From Psychrobacter maritimus (lineage in GTDB: Bacteria > Pseudomonadota > Gammaproteobacteria > Pseudomonadales > Moraxellaceae): a stretch of 64,000 nt of DNA. This document shows positions 19,182 through 27,290 of the stretch, piece after piece. The position numbers and the translations under genes are program-made. The notes beneath the pieces were generated by a model, which was given only the letters and a program-made list of their open reading frames with translations, had not been told where the DNA came from and did no database searches. Numbering within the stretch: the stretch's first letter is position 1; each line of letters starts with the position of its first letter. The stretch lies in assembly GCF_904846345.1 (NCBI RefSeq), contig NZ_CAJHAJ010000005.1:1-64000 (forward strand), given 5' to 3'.

Positions 19182-20384
19182 CTAGCCTGCCAAATCATTC
19201 ATATTAACAATCGGTAGCATTACTGCCATCACAATAATCATCACCACCACGCCCATGAGCACTAGCATCAACGGCTCAAGTAACGACAGTAAGGTGCTGA
19301 TAAAATTGGTCGCTTCCGCTTCTTGCATATTAGCCGCGCGGCTGAGCATGTTTTCAAGCTCGCCTGAGTTTTCCCCACTTTTAATCATTTGCACCATCAT
19401 CGGCGGAAAGTAGCTGGACTTGTCTAATTGACTCGATAAGCTCGAGCCTTCTGTCACCCTATCAGCAGCGGTAATGATGGTTTTTTGAATATGTAAATTG
19501 GTGGTGACAGCCGCGCCAATATGTAACGCTTCAATTAGCGGCACACCTGAGCGTACCAGTATCGCAAGCGTACTGGCAAAACGTGCGGCATTAAGCCCTT
19601 TTGATAAACGCGCCAATATCGGTAGTCTTAGCACAATGCTGTCTATCGCCAGTTTACCCGCTTGCGTTTGGGCAAAGCGATAAAACAAAAACGCTACCCC
19701 TGCCAATACCAGTAGCATTAGCCACCACCACTGGGTAATGATATTTGATAAGCTTAGGACAATTTGGGTAATGAGCGGTAGCGCTTGCTCAGATTGCTCA
19801 AAAACTTTGACAATCTTGGGCACCACAAAGCTCATCAGCCCCATAATCACCCCGACTGCCATCACCATCAGCACAATCGGATAGACCATCGCCCCTTGGA
19901 TTTTCTTTTGTAGGGCAAAACGGTTTTCGGTGTAATCTGCCAATTGATTAAGAATTAAATCTAAATGACCTGACTTTTCCCCTGCCGCAATGGTGGCAAT
20001 ATAAAGCGGCGGAAAACTGGCCGCTTGTTGCAACGCCCGCGCTAAGCTTAAACCTTCTAGCACATGCGAGCGCACCGCAAGCATAAGTGATTTTATGTGA
20101 GTTTTTGGCGATTGCTTAGCAACTGCTGCTAAGGTTTCTTCGAGTGGAATACCGGCGGCCAGTAATACTGATAATTGACGGGTCAGCAATGCCAATTCAT
20201 AAGCAGACGGTTTTTTATAGCGGTTTTTATTTTGGCTTTGTCGGTCATTGACAGCTGTGACTTCAACGGGCGTCCATTGTTTATCACGCAGCTGCTGGCG
20301 CACTTGCCGCGCAGAATCGCCTTCAAGTAAGCCTTTTTGGACACTGCCATGGTCGTCTAACGCTTTATAATGATAAGCGGGCAT
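19182..20384 (-). CDS. gspF: Type II secretion inner-membrane protein GspF
   Basis: This 400-residue protein starts MPAYHYKALDDHG, the typical GspF N-terminus. It has two T2SSF domains of about 120 residues and three membrane helices (near 165-190, 215-240 and 365-395). A conserved PLxxALxxxAxQ-like repeat occurs twice. It links the GspE ATPase to the pseudopilus. In compact gsp operons gspF is flanked by gspE and gspG; here gspE is alone 10 kb away. Seventy-nine bases separate it from the unknown gene upstream on the same strand. Confidence 0.93.
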   Translation of the reverse strand: MPAYHYKALDDHGSVQKGLLEGDSARQVRQQLRDKQWTPVEVTAVNDRQSQNKNRYKKPSAYELALLTRQLSVLLAAGIPLEETLAAVAKQSPKTHIKSLMLAVRSHVLEGLSLARALQQAASFPPLYIATIAAGEKSGHLDLILNQLADYTENRFALQKKIQGAMVYPIVLMVMAVGVIMGLMSFVVPKIVKVFEQSEQALPLITQIVLSLSNIITQWWWLMLLVLAGVAFLFYRFAQTQAGKLAIDSIVLRLPILARLSKGLNAARFASTLAILVRSGVPLIEALHIGAAVTTNLHIQKTIITAADRVTEGSSLSSQLDKSSYFPPMMVQMIKSGENSGELENMLSRAANMQEAEATNFISTLLSLLEPLMLVLMGVVVMIIVMAVMLPIVNMNDLAG

Positions 20385-20463
20385 AGCAGCGAATATCCTA
20401 AGGTGGTCAGTTAAAAAGGGTGATAAATCGACGTTTTAACGTAAATGATAGAGAATTAATATC

Positions 20464-21645
20464 TTAGAAAAGCGGCGTAGAATCACTGCTATCGGGCATT
20501 AAACCTTGTAATAATAAAACATCTAAATGCTGTTGCTGCAGCTTTTTATCGAAATCATTGACCTCAGCTATCAGCATTCGCTCGATACGCTTGTCACTGG
20601 CAAATACGCTCAACCTTGCACAAATAACTGCGAGCTGATAAATACGTTTTTTGCAATAACCATCCAAGCCTTGTAGCAGTCGCACCATATGTGGCGTCTC
20701 TAGACTGGCGTATTCATAGTCGCTCACGACCTGCGGACCTAGCGCTGTAACCCCATAACTGATAGACAAATGGGCGCAGAAGTAACAGCTAAATAAGTAA
20801 CCAACCACATGACCAATATAATAGCCACGGTCATAAGTAAAGCTGCTAACCCCAAAGTGCCCAAGAACATAACTGTTTAAACTGCCTTGATCTAGAATAG
20901 GCTTGCCATGTTTGAGCTTACCGATGGTAGCAAAGCGTAGTGGATTGTGCCCGTCTTGCGTCGTTAACTGCCAACCGGCGGGCTGCTGCGCGGGCATATG
21001 ACGCACAATATCTTCGATAATATCATCAACCACATGCAGCTGCTGCCATAGCCGCTCTAGCCCATCGGTATCCATAAGACCACGTTTATCCAGCTGCTGC
21101 GCCAGTAAATATTGCTGATATTCTGCAAACTGTGTTTTTAGCGTTTGCACCAAATAAGTAGGACGGGTCGCAGCAGATGCCATATAGAGCTGGCGCGTAC
21201 GCTCATACTGAGCACGATAAAGCGCCACGCGCTGAGCGGCGACATTGGTCTCTGTGTTGGCAGTACTTAGCGTTTGATGGGCAGGTAGTTGGTTAGTAGA
21301 TATTTGATTAGCAGGTATTTCGTTGTCACTATTCACGCCAGCTTGTTCAAGCGGTAATTGTTTAGTTGCCAATTTTTCAGCTGCTAGATTGTCGACTGAT
21401 AATTCGTCAGAGTTATGCTCAGCATTTGGCAAAGTAAATAATGCTAATAATGCCGCTTTATCAAGCGCAGCCGTCACTTGACCTTTTTGCTTATTTTTTA
21501 CCGTTCGCTGATTGTTTTTTACCTTACTTTTAACGTCTTTTTGATTAACGCTTTTTTTATTAACGTCGTCTGTATGATTAGTAGGCATAGTAGCGCCTTG
21601 AGAATCATTTAAGGTTACGGTTGGTTTAGCGGTCGGTTCAGTCAT
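20464..21645 (-). CDS. Unknown 393-residue protein with low-complexity N-terminus
   Basis: I do not recognise this protein. Residues 1-150 are low-complexity, rich in Asn, Gln, Thr and Lys, with degenerate repeats such as EIPANQISTNQLPAHQ, and look disordered. Residues 150-393 look like a folded, mostly helical domain with several aromatic and Cys residues (GYLFSCYFCAHLSISYG). There is no signal peptide; one moderately hydrophobic stretch lies near 280-300. It precedes gspF by 79 bp on the same strand and may be co-transcribed, so a link with type II secretion is possible but unsupported by sequence. Confidence 0.7.
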   Translation of the reverse strand: MTEPTAKPTVTLNDSQGATMPTNHTDDVNKKSVNQKDVKSKVKNNQRTVKNKQKGQVTAALDKAALLALFTLPNAEHNSDELSVDNLAAEKLATKQLPLEQAGVNSDNEIPANQISTNQLPAHQTLSTANTETNVAAQRVALYRAQYERTRQLYMASAATRPTYLVQTLKTQFAEYQQYLLAQQLDKRGLMDTDGLERLWQQLHVVDDIIEDIVRHMPAQQPAGWQLTTQDGHNPLRFATIGKLKHGKPILDQGSLNSYVLGHFGVSSFTYDRGYYIGHVVGYLFSCYFCAHLSISYGVTALGPQVVSDYEYASLETPHMVRLLQGLDGYCKKRIYQLAVICARLSVFASDKRIERMLIAEVNDFDKKLQQQHLDVLLLQGLMPDSSDSTPLF

Positions 21646-21920
21646 AAAATACCATCAGCTGCAAAAAATCAACATTACCCAAGTCCTATTAGCTATCACC
21701 ATCGCATGGCTGTCATACCATGAGATTGAGATATAACCTGCTAAAAAATCAACGCATCAACGCGCATCAGTACATCTAGTCTTGGGCAACTCATGATTCT
21801 ATAGTACCTGAACCTCAGTACATTGTCAGCTGTCCATCACCAAAATACTAGGCATCAAACTCAGTGATAAAGGGTCTGTTAAGCAGTAAAAACATCCAAT
21901 CAATAATGAGTATTGAATAA

Positions 21921-21959
21921 AAAAAGCGCTCAGGCACATAAATAGCCGGAGCGCTTTTT
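21921..21959 (-). terminator. Intrinsic terminator after the araC-family gene
   Basis: An 11-bp stem (AAAAAGCGCTC with GAGCGCTTTTT) lies 27 bp downstream of the regulator stop. The remainder of the 340-bp gap up to the unknown 393-residue gene holds nothing I can identify. Confidence 0.85.
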
Positions 21960-21985
21960 AAAGATGTACGACAGTTAAGATCTGA

Positions 21986-22927
21986 CTAAGCAAGCGTTTG
22001 CTGCTGATACTGCTGGCGATAGGCTTTTGGCGAGACACCATAAACACGCTTAAAGGCTTGGCTAAAGGTCGAATCTGAGGCGTAACCGACCAATTCGCTG
22101 ATACGGCTAATACTATTTTGCTGCAACCGCAAATAACGGGCGGCTAAGCGCAGGCGATAATCCATCAAATAGGTCAATGGTGGTATGCCGACCACTTCCT
22201 TGAAACGCTGCGCAAAGCTTGAGCGTGACATTCCTGCCACCTCAGCGAGCTTATGAATCGTCCAATTTTTGCTTGGCGACTCATGCATCGCTACCAGCGC
22301 TTTGGTCAAAAACGGATCTTTCATGGCGATGAGCCAATTATCAGTCGCTTCAGGTAGACTTTCAATATATACCCGCAGGCATTCAATCATCATAATACTT
22401 GCCCAATGATTGATGACCGCAGCTTTGCCCATACGCTCGTGTTCAGTCTCTAACGTCAGCAGCCGAATCTCGACATCAATGACTTCAAACCGACCATCAG
22501 CTTCTTCGCTGATTTCAGGCAATATCGCTGGCAAGACGGACAATAAAGGCCGAATCATCGCCTTATCGTACTTACATTCAATCAATATCAGCGACGAATT
22601 GGGTTCACCGTCAACCTCACCCTGAAGATCCAATGTATGTTTTTGACAATTTGCCAATGACTCATCTAACGATGCAGCATTATCACCATGATGATTTAGC
22701 GCGTAACTGACATGCTTATGGGCACTTGGAACCATAATCATGTCACCGGCATGCACTTCTCGCGGACCATTGCCGACATCGATAGCAAAACCACCCGACA
22801 TCACCAAATAAAATAAAATCGTATCTTGTCTTGTGATTGAATAAGACCAATGACCAGCGCCATTTAAACGATAATATTTCGTTTCGAATAAATGCACATT
22901 TTGTAGCAACACGCTCAGTGCGTCCAT
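21986..22927 (-). CDS. AraC-family transcriptional regulator with cupin sensor domain
   Basis: The N-terminal ~190 residues form a cupin-type sensor (HWSYSITRQDTILFYLVMSG; EVHAGDMIMVPSAHKH). The C-terminal 100 residues contain two helix-turn-helix motifs of the AraC family: WTIHKLAEVAGMSRSSFAQRF and ISRISELVGYASDSTFSQAF, ending in a typical YRQQY tail. GAGGA lies before the chosen ATG. Cupin_6-type AraC regulators usually respond to small organic compounds and act on neighbouring oxidoreductase genes, but no such gene is adjacent here. Its target is unknown. Confidence 0.88.
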   Translation of the reverse strand: MDALSVLLQNVHLFETKYYRLNGAGHWSYSITRQDTILFYLVMSGGFAIDVGNGPREVHAGDMIMVPSAHKHVSYALNHHGDNAASLDESLANCQKHTLDLQGEVDGEPNSSLILIECKYDKAMIRPLLSVLPAILPEISEEADGRFEVIDVEIRLLTLETEHERMGKAAVINHWASIMMIECLRVYIESLPEATDNWLIAMKDPFLTKALVAMHESPSKNWTIHKLAEVAGMSRSSFAQRFKEVVGIPPLTYLMDYRLRLAARYLRLQQNSISRISELVGYASDSTFSQAFKRVYGVSPKAYRQQYQQQTLA

Positions 22928-23416
22928 CCATCACTTCCTCAGTAATATGTGCGTAATAGCCATCAGATTTAAAAAGAGACAAAGCGCTTATCACTGCAAA
23001 ATCTCTTAAAGCACTCAAGGTGCAATTTTTATTTGCTATAAAGGATTCACTTTAAAACCGATACAGTGCGATTGGGGTGAATGTTGCGTGGCCGCTGTGA
23101 TAGCCGCAAGCAAGGAGGATTTATACCCTTCGCATCGCCCATCACTATTAACGTATCAATTTTATTTTGAACTAACGATAAAAGTTTTATTTTTAATAAA
23201 GTCGAAGCAAAAAAACGTCTAAAAACACCTAGAAACATCAAGCAAATAATTTGATTTAGCAGCTGGATTTAAGAACGGCTATCAAACATTTATTTGACAA
23301 CCCTAGCAAGTCAGCAAAAACATCTATCATAAGAAAAAAAGCGAAAAAAGGCTAGCAGGCGCTTAGATAATTAAATGCCTAGGAAGTTTATAACTTATAA
23401 GAATTAAAACAGCAGA
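22928..23416. other. Non-coding gap between araC-family gene and TnpB element
   Basis: This stretch holds only short, unconvincing frames and no RNA gene that I recognise. It is A+T-rich towards the element. It should contain the promoter of the AraC-family gene and the target flank (guide source) of TnpB. Confidence 0.5.
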
Positions 23417-23560
23417 TTGACATACTCCCACCACTTTCGCCAAGCTCAAGCGGGGGATTCTAAAAGCATAAGCTCTTAGGCGACATTCTCACGAATGTCA
23501 CAAGTTTTCTGGTTCAACGGGCGACCTTTACCGCATCCTCCCTCCGCAGACAAAACGGCA
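23417..23560 (-). ncRNA. Probable omega-RNA region of TnpB
   Basis: TnpB proteins use an RNA from the 3' end of tnpB through the right end of the element, with the guide taken from flanking DNA. The right end here (GC-rich fold, then GTCAA) fits. The predicted guide begins at 23416 on the minus strand with TCTGCTGTTTTAATTC. The upstream limit is a guess. Confidence 0.45.
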
Positions 23561-24783
23561 TGTCCTGCCGATAATATATTACGAGCCGCATTAATATCAG
23601 CGTTCGCAATATAACCGCATTGGACGCACTCAAACTTAGCTTGGGTTTGTCGATTTTCTTTGGCGATATGCTTGCACTCAAAGCAGGTTTGGCTGGTATA
23701 TTGCGGATTGACTTTGACAAGTAATCCGCCTGTCCAGTGCTGCTTGTACTCAAGCATATCAATCATCATGCCCCAGCCTTGATCCAAAATGGATTTATTC
23801 AATCCTGACTTGGCTTTGACGTTACGCACTTTGTTTTCTAGCGTACCGCTTGCAGATTTCGACATATTGGCTACTTTTAAGTCCTCACAAGCAATCATGG
23901 CGTGGTTTTTGCTGATCGCGGTCGTGATTTTATGCAAGTAATCATGGCGAATATTGGCGATGTGATGGTGTAATTTTTGAATCTTACGGTTCTGCTTTTT
24001 CCAGTTTTGACTGAATAAGACTTTTCTACTTAATTGGCGCTGTAATGCGGCCAGTTTAATTTGATTGGCTTTAAAGCTGTTTTTGGGTTTGATGTGCTGA
24101 CCTTCTGAGGTGGTAATGAGTTTAGTGACACCTAAATCAATACCTATGGCGCTTTTAGAGGGGTGAATTGGGTTTTGATCCAGTTCTCGCTCCGTACCAA
24201 AAGACACGTACCAGTGCCCTGATTTCTTGCTAATAGTGATGTTTTTAATGGTGCCGATAATGTCTTGTGATTTTCTAAACTTCACCAAACCAATGCCATT
24301 AGGTATTTTGACGCGGTTGCCTTCAATACGGCAATACTTATCAAACTGAACAAGCCTGATTGAGTCACAGCCATCGGATTTGCGCTTAAATCTTGGCATA
24401 AGGGGACGAAGTAGAATCTCTGTGCCATCGCTTAGCTTAAAGAACTTGGGTTGACGAGGCTTCTTTTTATTTTCTTTGAGCCTGGCATGAGCTTTAGGGT
24501 CGAAAAATCTTGACCAAGCCGATGCCAAGTCACGAATCTTTTGCTGCAAGGACACCGCATTTGATTGAGATTTCAAAAAAGAAAAATCAGGATTGTTCTT
24601 TAGATCCATGATTTTATTAACCAAGTTGGTGGCATTAATAAATTCATTTTTGGCAAACATCTCAAATGAGATCGCTAGTATTTGATTCCAAACAAAGCGG
24701 GCAGAGCCGACAAGATTATTTAGAATAATCTCCTGCTCTGCATTAGGCTCAAGCCTAAACTTATACGCTTTGTTGATTTTCAT
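23476..24783 (-). CDS. tnpB: RNA-guided nuclease TnpB (OrfB of an IS200/IS605 element)
   Basis: This 435-residue protein has the OrfB N-terminal helix-turn-helix (MKINKAYKFRLEPNAEQE), the beta-barrel/REC-like region, and a complete split RuvC nuclease: Asp in GIDLGVTKL (~214), Glu in CEDLKVAN (~299) and Asp in NADINAARN (~395). A Cys4 zinc finger (CFECKH...CVQCGY) lies between the last two. All catalytic residues are present and the frame is intact, so it may be active. Family knowledge: TnpB cuts DNA under omega-RNA guidance next to a TAM. It lies between an empty 548-bp gap and the tRNA cluster. Confidence 0.93.
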   Translation of the reverse strand: MKINKAYKFRLEPNAEQEIILNNLVGSARFVWNQILAISFEMFAKNEFINATNLVNKIMDLKNNPDFSFLKSQSNAVSLQQKIRDLASAWSRFFDPKAHARLKENKKKPRQPKFFKLSDGTEILLRPLMPRFKRKSDGCDSIRLVQFDKYCRIEGNRVKIPNGIGLVKFRKSQDIIGTIKNITISKKSGHWYVSFGTERELDQNPIHPSKSAIGIDLGVTKLITTSEGQHIKPKNSFKANQIKLAALQRQLSRKVLFSQNWKKQNRKIQKLHHHIANIRHDYLHKITTAISKNHAMIACEDLKVANMSKSASGTLENKVRNVKAKSGLNKSILDQGWGMMIDMLEYKQHWTGGLLVKVNPQYTSQTCFECKHIAKENRQTQAKFECVQCGYIANADINAARNILSAGHAVLSAEGGCGKGRPLNQKTCDIRENVA

Positions 24784-24988
24784 TACCGCAACTAATTTTG
24801 TTTGATAGAATATAAATTCTAAAGATTATTTAGATTTCATACAGTAGCTAATTTGTATAAAAATATAATAAACACTAGGCGAAATTCACCTCCACCCTAA
24901 TGTCGGGTGGAGTCCTCTTTCGCTTCTAGATAGTTTGCATGGCATCATAATTTAGAGAGCATGCATAAATATTAAACAGACAGGCACG

Positions 24989-25009
24989 AAAAAATGCCAG
25001 TAATGGCAA
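24989..25009 (-). terminator. Intrinsic terminator of the tRNA transcript
   Basis: The minus strand reads TGCCA-TTAC-TGGCA followed by TTTTTT, 58 bp beyond the tRNA-His 3' end. It separates the tRNA unit from the TnpB element. Confidence 0.75.
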
Positions 25010-25066
25010 ATAGAGTTATTTTAATATTTTTTGAATGTAGTGAGGAAGGTAATGCAGAATAAAATA

Positions 25067-25143
25067 TGGGGCGACTGATGGGACTCGAACCCACGACAAC
25101 CGAGATCACAACCCGGGGCTCTACCAACTGAGCTACAACCGCC
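25067..25143 (-). tRNA. tRNA-His (anticodon GUG)
   Basis: The cloverleaf can be drawn by hand. The acceptor stem GCGGTTG/CAGTCGC carries an extra G(-1) opposite C73, the hallmark of tRNA-His. The D arm is GCTC/GAGC, the anticodon loop is TTGTGAT, the T arm is GTGGG/CCCAT and CCA is encoded. Confidence 0.95.
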
Positions 25144-25180
25144 ATAACTGTTGCCAAAAAGGCAAGATTGACAGGCTAAA

Positions 25181-25257
25181 TGGTGCGCCTGGCAGGATTC
25201 GAACCTGCGGCCACCTCCTTAGAAGGGAGATGCTCTATCCAACTGAGCTACAGGCGC
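25181..25257 (-). tRNA. tRNA-Arg (anticodon UCU)
   Basis: The acceptor stem is GCGCCTG/CAGGCGC with discriminator A and encoded CCA. The anticodon loop CTTCTAA gives UCU. The T arm carries GGTTCGAATCC. It lies 37 bp upstream of tRNA-His on the same strand. Confidence 0.95.
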
Positions 25258-25320
25258 TCTTAGAGGACTTTTATATATCTTGGTAAGTTTAGCATAGCAG
25301 AAACTAAACCATTATACATA

Positions 25321-25340
25321 AAAAAAAGCCTGTAAGGCTC
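25321..25340 (-). terminator. Terminator-like hairpin between tRNA-Pro and tRNA-Arg
   Basis: The minus strand reads AGCCT-TAC-AGGCT followed by seven T, 11 bp after tRNA-Pro. It could end or attenuate the transcript before tRNA-Arg and tRNA-His, or act as a processing site. Confidence 0.6.
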
Positions 25341-25350
25341 TTTAAATAGA

Positions 25351-25427
<77 letters not shown>

Positions 25428-25515
25428 AAATTTTCTATTATCACGATAGTTTTTTGTTTAACTCGTTATCGATAATACCGCTAACTTGTTAGTGTTACTT
25501 GCTATCGAGGTGCAC

Positions 25516-25544
25516 ATATTAAGGGTTAAAGCCGGTTGTGTCAA
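25516..25544 (-). promoter_or_regulatory. Sigma-70 promoter of the tRNA cluster
   Basis: The minus strand has TTGACA (25544-25539), a 17-bp spacer and TAATAT (25521-25516), close to consensus. It is about 80 bp upstream of the tRNA-Pro 5' end. Confidence 0.8.
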
Positions 25545-25673
25545 CACTTATTTTTGATTATTTTCAAAGAATCGTTAAACTCTTTTAAAAACCTTAAATC
25601 TTCATGCAAATAGCGTTAACGCAACGTTGATTTTATCAACCATAATACATACTGTCGTTTTCGACAGCGCTCA

Positions 25674-27275
25674 TTATACTACATTTACGTCTGGAAGCAA
25701 GCCACCATTTATCTTTCCCGTAATAACATTAAAAGGTATCAGCCATAATCGGGCGAGATTTGACTGCTGGTCAGGTGTTTTACGACAGTCTGCACTATCA
25801 GCTTTATCATACGCTTGTTGTCTAAGCTCGACGGGTTGCCTGATATCATCTTGCACCGGATAAACCAACCATACTTGCTCTGCACGATAAGCCTGCGCAT
25901 AACTGGTCAACTGATAGGCGTCATTGGCGCTAATCGCACCGGCGTGCGCTAGATGCTTCCATTTCATATCAATCACGTGGCTATAGCTACCTAAGCTACA
26001 GTTACCTGCGCTCTCACTCTCACTGACTGCTATATCATCCTGATTTTGCTTCTGACCTAAACCGAGATAATCACCATTGTCAGCAGCTGCTTTATATATC
26101 AATAAATCGGGACGAATAGACAAACACGCCTGCCCTTCTGCATCGTTTAGCCAGACGCTTTGTGTTTGGAATAAGGGCTTATAAGCCGAATTGGTTTGCT
26201 GAAACATTGTCGCTATACGCAAGCTTGCCCATTGCTCAAACGCTTGATTCATATCAACCAATAAGCATAAGCGTGGTTGAGAGGGATTGAGAGCGGCTGA
26301 TGGATTCGGATCAATTCCATTACCGGTATGGGCGTCAGATTGTTGCAAGAGCCAATAAGCCAAATCTAATAACTGCTGTACTGCTTGTAATTGCTGCCGA
26401 GATAAAGGCTGCAGCGCTAACTGGCGTTTTGCTTGCTGATATAGCAGCTCAAGCCGCTTCAGCTCATAGCGACTTAATACTGCTACTTGTTGCCACTGCT
26501 GTAATGATGGCGGTGATGCTGAAAATAGCGGTGCAAGTAAAACCAGCGCACTTTTAATCAAGCGATTACTGAGCATCTCTTGGCTTAGCACACTGCTCTC
26601 ACAGACAAATTTATGCGGGTGCATACTATTGTGGCGCAGCTGTTCTTTGATAAGCAAGCGACCTTGTAGCGCTGCTTGGTTATGAATTTGTGCCTGATAA
26701 TGCTTGGTCGGTCGATATTGAGATAGACGCTGTAAAAACTGCGCAATCAGCCAGTCTGATAATGGCAGTGCTTTGAGTGGTAGCGCGGCTAACTGATTGC
26801 TAAATTGACCTAAGTTTTTTGTATTGGGTAGCTTGTTTTTATCATGACTGCTACTGGTTAAGTCAGCTAGCATATCCTGTACCCATTGCCGCGTCTGGTT
26901 GATAGAGTTGAATTTGGATAACTCGTATGGTTGCTGCGGATTGTGCTTGCTAGACGTTTTTGCCATCAACTTGGGCAATATCTCAAGTGTCATACCACTT
27001 GGCAATAAAATAATACCAATATAATGGCCAACCTTTAGCTGCCATTGTCCTTGCTGGCGTTTAATACTAAAAACGGCATATTCTTGCGCCATTAACCAGT
27101 GAAAATCCGCTACGTGTACAAAATCACGCGCTGTTAAACGTTGGTGTTCAAACACCGTGATGATATGAGTATCAGTCATAGTTGTATTGACGCTATTAGT
27201 ACTATTAGCGCTATTAGCACCATTAGCGCTGCTACCTATTGCTTTGCCCTCAGACTGTAACATTCTACTCATCAC
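25674..27275 (-). CDS. mcrC: McrC-like subunit of an McrBC restriction system
   Basis: This 533-residue protein is of the McrC family. It has an N-terminal beta-rich domain (VGHYIGIILLPSGMTLEILPK, near 85-110) and a C-terminal PD-(D/E)xK-type nuclease region with RPDLLIY near 388-394 and DMKWK near 435. These supply the Asp and the Asp/Lys of the active site. It starts 15 bp after the mcrB stop. In known systems McrC cuts DNA when stimulated by the McrB GTPase. A low-complexity Asn/Ser start (about 35 residues) probably means that translation begins at an inner Met such as MTDTHII. Two Gln/Asn-rich insertions are unusual. Confidence 0.87.
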   Translation of the reverse strand: MMSRMLQSEGKAIGSSANGANSANSTNSVNTTMTDTHIITVFEHQRLTARDFVHVADFHWLMAQEYAVFSIKRQQGQWQLKVGHYIGIILLPSGMTLEILPKLMAKTSSKHNPQQPYELSKFNSINQTRQWVQDMLADLTSSSHDKNKLPNTKNLGQFSNQLAALPLKALPLSDWLIAQFLQRLSQYRPTKHYQAQIHNQAALQGRLLIKEQLRHNSMHPHKFVCESSVLSQEMLSNRLIKSALVLLAPLFSASPPSLQQWQQVAVLSRYELKRLELLYQQAKRQLALQPLSRQQLQAVQQLLDLAYWLLQQSDAHTGNGIDPNPSAALNPSQPRLCLLVDMNQAFEQWASLRIATMFQQTNSAYKPLFQTQSVWLNDAEGQACLSIRPDLLIYKAAADNGDYLGLGQKQNQDDIAVSESESAGNCSLGSYSHVIDMKWKHLAHAGAISANDAYQLTSYAQAYRAEQVWLVYPVQDDIRQPVELRQQAYDKADSADCRKTPDQQSNLARLWLIPFNVITGKINGGLLPDVNVV

Positions 27276-27290
27276 TAGCTAGCAACCTTA

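Larger units (their letters stand above)
23417..24923 (-). mobile_element. IS200/IS605-family element carrying only tnpB (IS1341-like)
   Basis: A lone tnpB gene is bounded by folded ends. Upstream of it lies an imperfect hairpin at 24879-24923: inner stem TCCACCC/GGGTGGA, outer stem GCGAAA/TTTCGC. Downstream the sequence ends in a second hairpin-like region and then TCAA at 23420-23417, like the right cleavage site of IS608. There is no tnpA (Y1 transposase). The exact left boundary is unclear and lies between 24923 and about 24988. Confidence 0.75.

Noticed and set aside
19013..19198. Minus-strand frame of 61 codons downstream of gspF
   Set aside because: It overlaps the gspF end out of frame, has no ribosome site and no recognisable motif.
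23047..23241. Minus-strand frame of 64 codons in the araC-TnpB gap
   Set aside because: No ribosome site, no family resemblance; composition like the surrounding A+T-rich gap.
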